Positions 54,505 through 62,571 of a stretch of DNA of 64,000 nt are shown piece by piece. Under the pieces are notes generated by a model, which searched no databases, was not told where the DNA came from, and was given only the letters and a program-made list of their open reading frames with translations. Each line of letters opens with the position of its first letter. Position 1 is the stretch's first letter. Source of the DNA: CADDZP01 sp035948135 (GTDB lineage: Bacteria > Actinomycetota > Acidimicrobiia > Acidimicrobiales > AC-14); NCBI GenBank assembly GCA_035948135.1, contig DASZJL010000022.1, forward strand, positions 1 to 64,000. The letters run 5' to 3'. Both the position numbers and the translations under genes were made by a program.

Positions 54505-55638
54505 TCAGAAGCGCAGCAGGGCGCCGATACGCCCGAGCACGTCGAGGTCGGCGTTGCCCCGGCAGACCTCGACGTGACACGACTGGGTCAGGGCCTCCTG
54601 GACGGCCTCCTCGACGACGTCCTCGGCCTGCTCCATGCGCTTCGAGCACAGCGGGCACGACGGTCCGCGTATGGCGAGGAAGTCGCACGACTGGCAGCGC
54701 CACCCGGGCGTCTCGAAGCCGTCGGACACGAGCAGGGTGTCGACCCGGCGCTCGACGAGTGCGGCGAGCACGGCGTCGAGGCCGACGACGGCGCCGTCGC
54801 CCCTGGCGGCGGCGGACCGGAGACGCTCGACGTCGGCTGCCTCGTGGCGGCGGAGCACCTCCTCCTCGGCCACTACGGCCGCCTCCCGGACCTCGTCCTC
54901 GCGGGCGCCCACGGGAACGTTGAGCCGCGCCGCGATGCGATCGCGCAGGTAGGGATGGAGCGTGCGCTCGAGAGGGCCCGCGATGTCGGCCGGCGCGCCG
55001 ACCAGCAGCTGGTCGAACCCGCTCTCCTGGAAGAGCTCGAAGGCGGCGGTTGCCGTGTGGAGGAGATGGCGTCGGGTCGCGCTGTCGACGTGGTCGCGCA
55101 TCTGATCCTTGGCCATGTCGCCGCCGTCGTCCTCGTGACGAGGCAACCGGTCGAAGCGCTCGCTCCAGTCGACCAACTGCCCGAGCTGGAACACGAACAT
55201 GCGGGCCCGCTGCCGGTCCGCGAGCAGCACGGCGAAGCGCTCGGCCCGCTGGATCACGGCCTCCAGTTGACGGACCTGCGGGTGTTGGTTGACAACGACG
55301 CGGTTGACGACCGGCACGGGGAGGTGCAGCGGCTCCCACAGATCGCCGAGGGAACTGACGAACAGCGCGAGGCCGCGTGTGTGCGAACGATCGAAGCCGC
55401 CCTTGACGTGGTCCTCGACGCGCTTGAGGTCCTTGCATGCGTTGTGGTGGCCGGCGCGGTGCTCGCGCTCACGCACGGGCCGGAGCATGCGCTCGAGCTC
55501 GACCTCGTAGTCATGGGGACGGACGTAGCGGCGCCCGTCGACGTCGAGATAGCAGGTCACCACCGGGCCCGGACCGCTGAACGCGGCGAGGGAGCGCAAC
55601 ACGTCGCCGCTGAGCAGGTCGGCGACCGGCGTCTTCAA
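54505..55638 (-). CDS. baeRF domain protein (bacterial homologue of the archaeo-eukaryotic release factor eRF1)
   Basis: A 377-residue protein starting VADLLSGDVLRSLAAFSGPG, with VTCYLDVDGRRYV, a central eRF1 domain 2-like segment (RARMFVFQLGQL), LVGAPADIAGPLERTLHPYL and a C-terminal domain with a zinc ribbon (CQSC and CPLC). baeRF proteins are predicted to act on stalled ribosomes or peptidyl-tRNA. TTG 55638 follows the TAA of the upstream small gene with no gap, so it is probably translated by re-initiation. Confidence 0.85.
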   Translation of the reverse strand: MKTPVADLLSGDVLRSLAAFSGPGPVVTCYLDVDGRRYVRPHDYEVELERMLRPVREREHRAGHHNACKDLKRVEDHVKGGFDRSHTRGLALFVSSLGDLWEPLHLPVPVVNRVVVNQHPQVRQLEAVIQRAERFAVLLADRQRARMFVFQLGQLVDWSERFDRLPRHEDDGGDMAKDQMRDHVDSATRRHLLHTATAAFELFQESGFDQLLVGAPADIAGPLERTLHPYLRDRIAARLNVPVGAREDEVREAAVVAEEEVLRRHEAADVERLRSAAARGDGAVVGLDAVLAALVERRVDTLLVSDGFETPGWRCQSCDFLAIRGPSCPLCSKRMEQAEDVVEEAVQEALTQSCHVEVCRGNADLDVLGRIGALLRF

Positions 55639-55833
55639 TTAAGAAACCCGGATGTGCTGGACGCGGCGCTGGCCGTTGCTCTTCGGCGCGCCGTTGGTGG
55701 CTCCGGCCAGGTGGGCGACAGCGGTCGCCAAGGCGAGCAGGTCGGCGGGATCCTTCACCATGTCCTCGGCCACGTCGAGCGCGGCCCGCGCCGCCTCGAT
55801 CATCTCGAGGGCCGCCGCCTGCAGGTGCTCCAC
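55639..55833 (-). CDS. Small helical protein between ArsA and baeRF genes, unknown
   Basis: About 64 residues predicted as two amphipathic helices (EHLQAAALEMIEAARAALDV; DPADLLALATAVAHLAG) and a basic end GQRRVQHIRVS. GTG 55833 is the first ordinary start. The frame continues upstream to a CTG at 55860 that overlaps the arsA stop, with coding-like sequence NEEKAHEVV between, so a CTG start is possible. The stop TAA abuts the baeRF TTG. Position between two conserved genes supports it being real. Confidence 0.6.
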   Translation of the reverse strand: MEHLQAAALEMIEAARAALDVAEDMVKDPADLLALATAVAHLAGATNGAPKSNGQRRVQHIRVS

Positions 55834-55856
55834 AACTTCGTGGGCCTTCTCCTCGT

Positions 55857-57059
55857 TCAGTTCGCCGCCCCCCCTTCGGTCACGAAGGTGACCTCCAGCC
55901 GGTCCCCCACCATACGGGCGCCGGAGACGCTCCGCCGCTTGAGCGAGTCGGGCAGCACGATGCCGCGCCGATAGGGCCCGACGCGCACGAGCAGTTCGTC
56001 CTCTACGCGCCCCAGGTCGAGGTCGTCCTGGTCGGCGAACGGCAGCTCGAGGGACAGGATGTAGTCCTCGCCCCGCCGCGCGACGGAGAGCGGCTGTCCC
56101 TGGTGGAGCACGGCAGCGGCGTCGCACTCTCCGTACAGCAGCTGGCCGAAGGTGCGGAGGCGCTCGACGCCCACCAGCTCGTCGGGCGCGAGCTCGGCGC
56201 GCAAGACGGGCAACGGCGAGAAGCCCTCCTCGATGGCCGACAGGTGCTCCGCGTGGGCCTCCTTCCACGCCTTGAACCACGGGTCGGTGACGGCATCAGG
56301 CAGCAGGCGGTTGGCGATGACGGCGTCGACGCGGTAGCCGAACAACGACAGGTACGTCGACAGCCGGCGAGCCTCGGCGATCACCATGCGCTCGGGGTTG
56401 ACGACCAGTCGCACGCTCGTGCGGTCGCCGTCGGTGAGGAGCTCACGTACGCCGTCGAGCTTGTCGTAGAAGCGCCGGGTGGCGTCGAACACTTCCTCGC
56501 CCGCCACGGGCAGCGACGTAACCCGGGTGAGGATGGGACGCACGGCCTTCACCAGCCGGCGCTCCATCGGGAAGATGCGGTCCATGTACCAGGACAGGAT
56601 GTCGGGAAGCGAGAGGAAGCGAATCGTCTCTGCGGTCGGGGCGCAGTCGACGACGATCACGTCCCACGTGCCTGACTCCGCGAACGACTTGATGTCGCTC
56701 AGGCTGAAGATCTCGTCGAGCCCCGGGATCACCGAAAGCTCTTCGGCCTCGACGGCGTCGAGCCCCGCCCAGCCGAGCACCTCCTGGAGGTAGCCCTGGA
56801 TCTCACCCCACGCGTCCTCGAGGCGCTCCTGGGCGTCGAGCTGCTGGCCCCAGAGCATGGGCGTGATCGGCGAACCGACGGAGGTGAGCGGCACGTCGAA
56901 GGCGTCGGCCAAGGAGTGCGCGGGGTCGGTCGACAGCACGATCGTGCGCAGGCCGGCATCGGCGCAGCGAAGCGCGGTGGCCGCGGCCGTAGTTGTCTTG
57001 CCGACACCGCCCTTGCCCGTGAAGAGCAGGATGCGAGGCGACTTGGTGCTAGCGCTCAC
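55857..57059 (-). CDS. ArsA family ATPase
   Basis: A 400-residue ArsA/Get3-type P-loop ATPase. It has the deviant Walker A LFTGKGGVGKTTTAA, STDPAHSLADAFDVPL (the switch region), VVDCAPTAETIRFLSLPD and a C-terminal alpha-crystallin-like domain (YILSLELPFADQDDLDL) found in the actinobacterial and plant type. Cysteines for arsenite are absent and no arsenic genes are nearby, so a protein-targeting or chaperone role is more likely. Start overlaps the SRPBCC gene stop by 4 bases. Confidence 0.93.
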   Translation of the reverse strand: MSASTKSPRILLFTGKGGVGKTTTAAATALRCADAGLRTIVLSTDPAHSLADAFDVPLTSVGSPITPMLWGQQLDAQERLEDAWGEIQGYLQEVLGWAGLDAVEAEELSVIPGLDEIFSLSDIKSFAESGTWDVIVVDCAPTAETIRFLSLPDILSWYMDRIFPMERRLVKAVRPILTRVTSLPVAGEEVFDATRRFYDKLDGVRELLTDGDRTSVRLVVNPERMVIAEARRLSTYLSLFGYRVDAVIANRLLPDAVTDPWFKAWKEAHAEHLSAIEEGFSPLPVLRAELAPDELVGVERLRTFGQLLYGECDAAAVLHQGQPLSVARRGEDYILSLELPFADQDDLDLGRVEDELLVRVGPYRRGIVLPDSLKRRSVSGARMVGDRLEVTFVTEGGAAN

Positions 57060-57493
57060 GATGACTCGACGAATTTCTTCAACTCGCGCAGGGCGGTACC
57101 CATGATCTTGCCCTCGGCGCGGCGCTTCACGAACCCGGGGATGGGAACGATGAGATCAACCTCCAGGTGGTAGGTGACGAGCGTTCCTGCGTCTTGGGCA
57201 TCAAAGGTGTAGGACCCGTCGAGCACCCGCATGATGCTCCCCTCGACCAGCTTCCACGACATCGAATTGGGGATGTCGGAGTAGTCGTAGGCGAGCGTGT
57301 AGCGCGCGCTCTGGCCCATGGCCGCCGCCCGGTAGGCGACGAGCGTGCCACGCCCCTCGTCGTCGCGCTCGCGCACCTCGACGTCCTTGATGTCGGCCGC
57401 CCAGTCCGGGTAGCGCTCGAAGTCGAGGAGCACGTCGAGCAGCTTTTGCGGCGTGGCGTCGATCGTTATCTGTTCTGTCGCTCGTTCGGCCAT
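57056..57493 (-). CDS. SRPBCC/START-like lipid-binding protein (polyketide cyclase-like)
   Basis: A 145-residue helix-grip protein: TIDATPQKLLDVLLDFERYPDW, then AADIKDVEVRERD, YSDIPNSMSWKLVEG and the long C-terminal helix GTALRELKKFVE. This family (COQ10/ARO-CYC-like) binds hydrophobic ligands. Genes for such proteins often precede ArsA ATPases in actinobacteria, suggesting a shared membrane-targeting function. The 4-base overlap with arsA shows co-translation. Confidence 0.9.
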   Translation of the reverse strand: MAERATEQITIDATPQKLLDVLLDFERYPDWAADIKDVEVRERDDEGRGTLVAYRAAAMGQSARYTLAYDYSDIPNSMSWKLVEGSIMRVLDGSYTFDAQDAGTLVTYHLEVDLIVPIPGFVKRRAEGKIMGTALRELKKFVESS

Positions 57494-57515
57494 GTCAGTT
57501 CAATACGCACCGAGT

Positions 57516-57740
57516 TCAGGTGGCGGGGCTGTTTCGCTTGACGACGGTGAAGTAGTACCCAAGAACGATCCCGTACCCGAGCAGGATGGGCACGGTGAGT
57601 ATGGCCACCACGAGCCACCGTATCCACGCCCGCTTGTCGTCCGCTCCTCCGAGGAAGTGGTCATCCGGCCGGTTGCTGCAGTCGACCAGTGAGAGCACGG
57701 CCGGAAACTCCAGACCGATCACCAACAGGACCCACTGCAC
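57516..57740 (-). CDS. Small membrane protein, 74 residues
   Basis: A first hydrophobic segment (WVLLVIGLEFPAVLSLVD), a polar loop (DDHFLGGADDKRAW) and a second helix (LVVAILTVPILLGYGIVLGYYF) with a basic tail. Similar two-helix proteins are common and unassigned in actinobacteria. GTG 57740 was chosen. A TAnnnT hexamer overlapping the previous gene stop ends 9 bases upstream, but this may be chance. Confidence 0.7.
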   Translation of the reverse strand: MQWVLLVIGLEFPAVLSLVDCSNRPDDHFLGGADDKRAWIRWLVVAILTVPILLGYGIVLGYYFTVVKRNSPAT

Positions 57741-57752
57741 GGTGGGGTCACC

Positions 57753-58181
57753 CTACTTGCGCTTCGGCGCCGGTCGTCGGGGCGGAAAGGTGCCGTGGCG
57801 CGCCGACCAGAGGCCGCACAGGCCAAGCGCGTACACGGGGGCCAGGATGGCGGTCGCGGCGATTGTGTAGGGGCGGGCCGCGGCTGTGCCGAACGCCACA
57901 ACGACCTCGACCGCGAGTGACCCGAACAGCTGGGTCCGCACCTGCGTCGGCGCACCCGACAGCAGGTACAGGTTGCTGACCGCGATCTCGTCGGTGCGGC
58001 TGCGCGCCACCGCGAGGGCGAACGCCCAGACGAACACGGCGCAGCCAACGACGAACAGCGCGAGGCTCACACCGAAACCCACCCACGCCAACGCGCTCGG
58101 CGCGACGACGCCGGCAACGGTCGCCAGCGCAAACGCAATCGTCCCTACCCACGAAGCGCGGATGATGCCCGCGCCGCTCAT
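57753..58181 (-). CDS. Conserved four-helix membrane protein (unknown function)
   Basis: A 142-residue protein with four predicted helices, a conserved-looking loop SRTDEIAVSNLYLLSGAPTQ between helices two and three, and a Pro/Arg-rich C terminus (FPPRRPAPKRK). From memory, similar proteins are found beside ArsA and glycosyltransferase genes in actinobacteria. Its ATG overlaps the GT4 stop by 4 bases. It may work with the glycosyltransferase or the SRPBCC-ArsA set; no function is known. Confidence 0.78.
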   Translation of the reverse strand: MSGAGIIRASWVGTIAFALATVAGVVAPSALAWVGFGVSLALFVVGCAVFVWAFALAVARSRTDEIAVSNLYLLSGAPTQVRTQLFGSLAVEVVVAFGTAAARPYTIAATAILAPVYALGLCGLWSARHGTFPPRRPAPKRK

Positions 58182-59311
58182 GCTCGCTGCACCTCGATGC
58201 CGCGGAGGGCGTCGTCGAGGCGGGCGGCAAGCACGTCGTACGCGTAGTCGCGTTCAGCGCGGCGCCGCGCCGCGTGCCCCTGGGCACGGCGCAGGTCTGG
58301 GTCGTCGAGGAGCCGGGCCAGGGCCGCCGCCACCGCGGCTGCGTCGTGGGGCCGGCGCACCACGAAACCGGTTTCGCCGTCGGCCACCGCTTCCCCGGAG
58401 CCGCCGCTGTCACCTGCGACCTGGGGAACGCCGGAGGCGGCGGCTTCGAGGAAGACGATGCCGAACCCCTCCTGCTCGAGGCCGCCCCAACGGTTGCGGC
58501 ACAGCATGGCGAATACGTCGGCGCAGGCGTAGAGCGACGGCAGGCGGGCATCCTCGACGCGACCCAGAAGTCGCACGGGCGCGCCGGTGCGAGCCACGAG
58601 GCGGTCGAGCCGGGCTCGGTCGCGCCCGGCGCCGGCGATTGCGACGGTGAGGTCCGGCCGCATCGTCGCCAGGCGGACCGCCGCACCGATCAGGGTGTCC
58701 ATCCCCTTCCGCGGCACGAGCCTGCTGACGCTCACGACCAGGCGGCCCTCCGCGGGGAGGCCGAAGGACGTCCGGGCGCGGGCCCGCTCCTCAGCACGCA
58801 TCGGCGTGAAGCGCTCGACGTCGACGCCGGGCGGCACGAGCGTTGTCGGAAGCGATCGCTCAGCGACCCCGTCGGCTTGATCGGACACCCACTTGCCGGC
58901 GGCAATCACATGGGCGGCGCCGCGCAGCACATCCGCGAGGAGGGCGTGCGAAATCGGCAACCGGCCCGGCACGCTCACCTCGGCGCCGTGCACGACGACG
59001 GCGTAGGGGACGTCGACGTGGCGGCCCACCCGACCCAGGGGAAGGGCGGGGTCGAGCACGGCGAGCGCCGCGTTCGTCTCGCGGGCGAGGGCGTTGACCC
59101 TGGCGGCCACCGCTGATGTCGGGAACAGCACCCGCTGCCGCGTGCGCTCCACCCGAAACGGTTGGGCGCCGTCAAAGACGGCGTCACCCGCGTACGGCGT
59201 CGTCAGCACCGCGAACCGCTCCGGTGGCAGGCGTCGCCAGAGCTCCCACAGATAGCTCTGGATGCCGCCCAGCTTGGGCGGGAAGTCGTTGGTGACGAGA
59301 AGGTGGGTCAC
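58178..59311 (-). CDS. GT4 glycosyltransferase (PimB-like)
   Basis: A GT-B fold enzyme of 377 residues: N-terminal VTNDFPPKLGGIQSYLWEL, acceptor-side VVHGAEVSVPGRLP, the donor-binding VSRLVPRKGMDTLI and GIVFLEAAASGVPQVAGDSGG. This pattern is close to PimB', the GDP-mannose-dependent mannosyltransferase of phosphatidylinositol mannoside synthesis, though other GT4 acceptors are possible. GTG 59311 lies 7 bases after queG, and the stop overlaps the four-helix membrane protein gene. Confidence 0.9.
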   Translation of the reverse strand: MTHLLVTNDFPPKLGGIQSYLWELWRRLPPERFAVLTTPYAGDAVFDGAQPFRVERTRQRVLFPTSAVAARVNALARETNAALAVLDPALPLGRVGRHVDVPYAVVVHGAEVSVPGRLPISHALLADVLRGAAHVIAAGKWVSDQADGVAERSLPTTLVPPGVDVERFTPMRAEERARARTSFGLPAEGRLVVSVSRLVPRKGMDTLIGAAVRLATMRPDLTVAIAGAGRDRARLDRLVARTGAPVRLLGRVEDARLPSLYACADVFAMLCRNRWGGLEQEGFGIVFLEAAASGVPQVAGDSGGSGEAVADGETGFVVRRPHDAAAVAAALARLLDDPDLRRAQGHAARRRAERDYAYDVLAARLDDALRGIEVQRA

Positions 59312-59318
59312 GCAGCGA

Positions 59319-60359
59319 TCAGGCCGCCACCAAGTCGGCACGACCCAGACGCTCAGCGGCCCACGCGGCGTGGGAGCGCAGCATGGGATCGGCGTCGGCG
59401 AGCGCCTTGCGGAGTGCCGCCTCGACGGCAGGGTCGGCGCCGTCGCCCACGTTGCCCAGCACGACGAGGGCGTTGCGGCGCAGGTAGCGGGGCTGACGGC
59501 TCGGGATGTACCAGCGCCCGTGGCGGGCCAGGAGCTCGTCGTCGGACGCGGCCAGCACGTCCAGCACCGGCACCCACGCTTCGTCGTCCGCCGCGGCCGC
59601 GGGCGGCGGGTGGCGGCGATCCTCCAGGCGGTTGGGCGGACACGCCTCCTGGCAGTCGTCGCAGCCGTAGAGACGGTCACCGAGCGCCTCGCGGAACTCG
59701 ACGGGAAAGTCGCCGGGCGCCTGTAGGAGGTGGGCCAGGCAGCGGCGGGCGTCGAGCACGCCGGGCGCCACGAGTGCTCCGGTCGGACACGCGGGCAGGC
59801 ATCGGCTGCACGTCCCACAGCCGTCGGCGACGGGAATGGCGACCGGGAGTACGGCGTCGGTGACGACCGAGCCGAGGACGAACCACGAGCCGTGCTCGGG
59901 AATGAGCACGTTGGCGTTCTTGCCGTACCAGCCGAGCCCGGCGCGCACGGCCGCTTCCCGGTCGACCAGGCGATTGTCGTCGACCAGCACGATGGCCCGG
60001 TGCCCCTGCGCGGCGAGGCAACTGGCGACCGCGCCAAGGGCCCGGCGAAGCGGTTCGTAGTGGTCACGCCAGGAGTAACGGGCGACGCGGGCGACCGCGC
60101 CGGGCGGCGGGGTGGGAGCCGCGGCCCGGTACGAGCGGGCGCCGACCACGAGTGAGCGCGCCCCCGCCACGACTGACGCGGGGTCTGTGGCCCGCTCGGG
60201 GTTGCCGTAGGTGAAGTGCATCCCGCCGTGCAGCCCCGCGGCCTTGCGCTCGACCAGGTGGCGACGGGCGTCGAGGAAGGGCTCGGCCTTGGCCACGCCG
60301 ATGGCGTCGAGGCCCGCGTTCAGCCCGGCGACGCGAATGTCCTCCCAGAGCTCGCTCAC
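59319..60359 (-). CDS. queG: Epoxyqueuosine reductase QueG
   Basis: QueG is a cobalamin and iron-sulfur enzyme converting epoxyqueuosine to queuosine in tRNA. The 346 residues show a B12-binding N-terminal half with VDREAAVRAGLGWYGKN, Cys181/184/187/191 for one 4Fe-4S cluster and Cys207/233/236/240 for the other (CDDCQEACP), and C-terminal HEAT-like repeats (RNALVVLGNVGDGADPAVEA). GTG 60359 follows SepH by 33 bases. No other queuosine genes are in the window, suggesting salvage. Confidence 0.94.
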   Translation of the reverse strand: MSELWEDIRVAGLNAGLDAIGVAKAEPFLDARRHLVERKAAGLHGGMHFTYGNPERATDPASVVAGARSLVVGARSYRAAAPTPPPGAVARVARYSWRDHYEPLRRALGAVASCLAAQGHRAIVLVDDNRLVDREAAVRAGLGWYGKNANVLIPEHGSWFVLGSVVTDAVLPVAIPVADGCGTCSRCLPACPTGALVAPGVLDARRCLAHLLQAPGDFPVEFREALGDRLYGCDDCQEACPPNRLEDRRHPPPAAAADDEAWVPVLDVLAASDDELLARHGRWYIPSRQPRYLRRNALVVLGNVGDGADPAVEAALRKALADADPMLRSHAAWAAERLGRADLVAA

Positions 60360-60392
60360 GGAACAATCCTGCCCGCCCGGCGGCGGCTGCTT

Positions 60393-61994
60393 CTATCTGA
60401 CGCGCAGAGGGCGCTGGGATTTGCCGCCGCCGTCGCCTTGCGTCGACTTGCGGGCCATCAGCCGGCGAGCCAGCAGGCTGCGAGCGAGCGGGCCGGAGAG
60501 CGACGGCGCCGCGGGCTGATCGTTGTTGTTTGTCTTGCGCCCCGGCTGTTGGGCACGGGCGGGAACCCGGCGGGGTCGAACAGCGCGCTTCGACGCTGCC
60601 TCCTTCGCCGAGGAGGCGGCGATGCGCGGTCTCCGCGGCTGCTCGGCACGAGGCGTGGTGGCGGGCGGCACATCGAACTCGTCGACGTCGGGTTCGCGGG
60701 CGGGCGCGGGCCGCGGACGCGGTTGACGTCGATCGACGCGGGCTTTGGTTGCGGCCAAGCGGGGCGGCGCCGGAGCTGCAACGGGAGCGACGGCTTCGGT
60801 CTGCTTCTTCGTCGTCTCCGACGCGGAGGCCGGGGCCGGCCGGGCCGGTGCTCGTTTGCGCGGTGCGGGCGCCTTCTTCGGCGCCGTCGACGAGCGCGCC
60901 GTCGTCGTCCTGGCCCTCGGACGGCGCGTCGCCTTGGTAGCGGTCTCCCGAGCCGGCCGCCTCGCCGTGGTCTTCTTCGGCGTTGCCCGCTTCGGCGTTG
61001 CCCGCTTCGCCGTGGTCTTCTTCGGCGTTGCCCGCTTCGCCGTGGTCTTCTTCGGCGTTGCCCGCTTCGGCGTTGCCCGCTTCGTGGCCTTCTTCGGCGC
61101 CGCTCGCTTGGTCGACTTCCGCGCCGGTGCCGTTCTCGCCGTGGACTTCTTTCTCGCCGTCGACTTCTTTCTCGCCGCCGACTTCTTTGTGGGAGTGGGC
61201 TTCTTGCGAGCGGTCGGACGCGGCGTGCGCCGGCGACGGCGGGGGGCCGGCCGTGGTGCCGGGGTCGGGGTCTCGTCGGGCTCGATGTCGTCGATGACTT
61301 CCTCGGTGACGCGGACCGGCGGGGCCGCGGCGGGACGGGGCGCCGGCGCGGGCAAGGCAGGCGGGCGGCGGCCCTTCTCGACGTACCCGAGCTCGGATGC
61401 GAGCCGGTTGCGGGACACGAGCTGGTTGATGTCGAGGTCGAGCTCCCACTCGGCCACCTGCAGCCGTGTGCGTGAGGTGTAGCGGAAGCGAATCATCCAC
61501 ACCTCGTCCTGGAGCTGGAACGCGCTCCATCCCTGCTCGAACGCGTCCTCACTGATGGCCACGCCTTTGTCGGCCAGGTTCCAGCGCACCGACGTGCCGA
61601 GCGGTTGGGTGGACTGGCCGAGCCGCGCCTTGGAGTAGGTCATGGCCCGGGCCCGTTCGACCATCTGGGCCTGCTCGGCGACGACGGGTACGGCGAAGCG
61701 CTCGACCCACTCGGCGTCGACCCCGGCCTCGGCGGCCACTTCGGGGATCGAGCGCCCAGACCGCAGATGGGCCTGGATCTCCCGGGGCGTCAGCCGGCTG
61801 CTGGGGCGCGCTCGCGGGCGAGCCCCGTCGTCCTCCCCCTTGTCGCCGTTGCGCAGGCGCTCGGCCTCGGCGATGGTGGAGAGCAGCTCCTTGTCGAGCG
61901 GCACCAGGTAGCCGCCCGCCTTCGATCCGCGGCGCGCGCTGAAGATGAGGCCGTCAAGATCGGTGGTGAACCCGACGAGGTGGAGTTTCTGCAC
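60393..61994 (-). CDS. sepH: Septation protein SepH with histone-H1-like basic tail
   Basis: SepH binds FtsZ and stimulates its assembly in Streptomyces and mycobacteria. Residues 1-210 are the conserved DUF3071 part (LHLVGFTTDLDGLIFSARRG) with an HTH-like segment (LTPREIQAHLRSGRSIPEVA) and a MTYSKARLG motif. The remaining 320 residues are a low-complexity Lys/Arg/Ala/Pro/Thr tail with pentapeptide repeats KRATP and KKTTA, like histone H1. This tail is longer than usual and should bind DNA. GTG 61994 has GAGGA 6 bases upstream. The C terminus is again Arg/Leu-rich. Confidence 0.93.
   Translation of the reverse strand: MQKLHLVGFTTDLDGLIFSARRGSKAGGYLVPLDKELLSTIAEAERLRNGDKGEDDGARPRARPSSRLTPREIQAHLRSGRSIPEVAAEAGVDAEWVERFAVPVVAEQAQMVERARAMTYSKARLGQSTQPLGTSVRWNLADKGVAISEDAFEQGWSAFQLQDEVWMIRFRYTSRTRLQVAEWELDLDINQLVSRNRLASELGYVEKGRRPPALPAPAPRPAAAPPVRVTEEVIDDIEPDETPTPAPRPAPRRRRRTPRPTARKKPTPTKKSAARKKSTARKKSTARTAPARKSTKRAAPKKATKRATPKRATPKKTTAKRATPKKTTAKRATPKRATPKKTTARRPARETATKATRRPRARTTTARSSTAPKKAPAPRKRAPARPAPASASETTKKQTEAVAPVAAPAPPRLAATKARVDRRQPRPRPAPAREPDVDEFDVPPATTPRAEQPRRPRIAASSAKEAASKRAVRPRRVPARAQQPGRKTNNNDQPAAPSLSGPLARSLLARRLMARKSTQGDGGGKSQRPLRVR
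60961..61080 (-). repeat. Eight 15-bp repeats encoding KRATP/KKTTA pentapeptides in sepH
   Basis: Positions 60961-61080 are made of eight 15-bp units of two kinds (five copies coding KRATP, three coding KKTTA, the outermost with one change) in the mixed order B A A B A B A A on the plus strand. The units are nearly identical at the DNA level, so recent expansion by slippage or unequal crossing-over is likely. Confidence 0.85.
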
Positions 61995-62075
61995 GCGCTT
62001 CCTCGTAGCCCGCCGGTCGGGCCGCTCTACGCGGCGACAGTAACACCCGTGTCCGTAGCCGAACGCGAATAGGGG

Positions 62076-62282
62076 CTATCCAGCGTGCCGCGAATAGCGG
62101 AGCCTGGGCACCAGACCGGCGTCTGACAGCAGGCGGACGGCCCGCACCTCGGCCGCGTCGATGATCACGGCGTCGTCGGGTTCGCGGCCGCAGATGAACG
62201 TCACCACGCAGTCGTCGCACGCCGAGGTGTGCTGCATGGTGCACTCGTCACAGGAGATCGTCATCGGCTCGTGGGAGGTCAT
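62076..62282 (-). CDS. Small cysteine-rich conserved protein
   Basis: A 68-residue protein with five cysteines in the first half (CDECTMQHTSACDDCVVTFIC) that should bind one zinc ion or an iron-sulfur cluster. It is followed by a helix-rich part (AAEVRAVRLLSDAGLVPRLR). From memory, short proteins with this CDxC...SACDDC pattern are widespread in actinobacteria, of unknown function. ATG 62282 was chosen; ATG 62264 would drop six residues. It lies 42 bases after the zinc-ribbon gene. Confidence 0.78.
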   Translation of the reverse strand: MTSHEPMTISCDECTMQHTSACDDCVVTFICGREPDDAVIIDAAEVRAVRLLSDAGLVPRLRYSRHAG

Positions 62283-62323
62283 GCCCAAAGGATGACAGGG
62301 GGGTACGACAGTTTCGTTTCCGC

Positions 62324-62548
62324 CTAGGAGGCGTCGCCGGCGTCGGCCTCCTCGAGGGTCTCCACCTGGCTCCCGCTCCCGCACCACCGGCAGGCCACCT
62401 CCTCGACGACCTCGGAAAGCACGTCCTCGTCCTCGACCGTGAGCTCGCCGCCGATGGCGTAGTGATGGAAGGCGCGCGTGCGCCGCGTCACGGTGACGTC
62501 GAAGCGGGTGAGGTTGCCGCACGCTGCGCAGCGGTAGCGGGTGGCCAC
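62324..62548 (-). CDS. Small zinc-ribbon protein
   Basis: A 74-residue protein with a zinc ribbon formed by RYRCAACGN at the N terminus and CRWCGSG in the middle, an acidic linker (EDEDVLSEVVEE) and an acidic tail. It may bind nucleic acid or protein; function unknown. The start is GTG 62548, with a TAGAGT box ending 9 bases upstream that overlaps the box of the divergent DUF885 gene. Confidence 0.78.
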   Translation of the reverse strand: MATRYRCAACGNLTRFDVTVTRRTRAFHHYAIGGELTVEDEDVLSEVVEEVACRWCGSGSQVETLEEADAGDAS

Positions 62549-62556
62549 GGCGCCCG

Positions 62557-62563
62557 TACTCTA
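62557..62563. promoter_or_regulatory. Overlapping divergent -10 elements (zinc-ribbon gene and DUF885 gene)
   Basis: TACTCT on the plus strand (62557-62562) and TAGAGT on the minus strand (62558-62563) overlap by five bases. Each ends 9 bases before a start codon (TTG 62572, GTG 62548), giving a symmetric divergent promoter. Confidence 0.5.
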
Positions 62564-62571
62564 GTGGTCCC

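Noticed and set aside
55857..57059. ArsA as part of an arsenic resistance operon
   Set aside because: No arsB, arsC, arsR or arsD gene is nearby and the cysteines that bind arsenite are not apparent.
60961..61080. The 15-bp repeats as a CRISPR or regulatory repeat array
   Set aside because: They are contiguous, in frame and code the pentapeptide tail of SepH.
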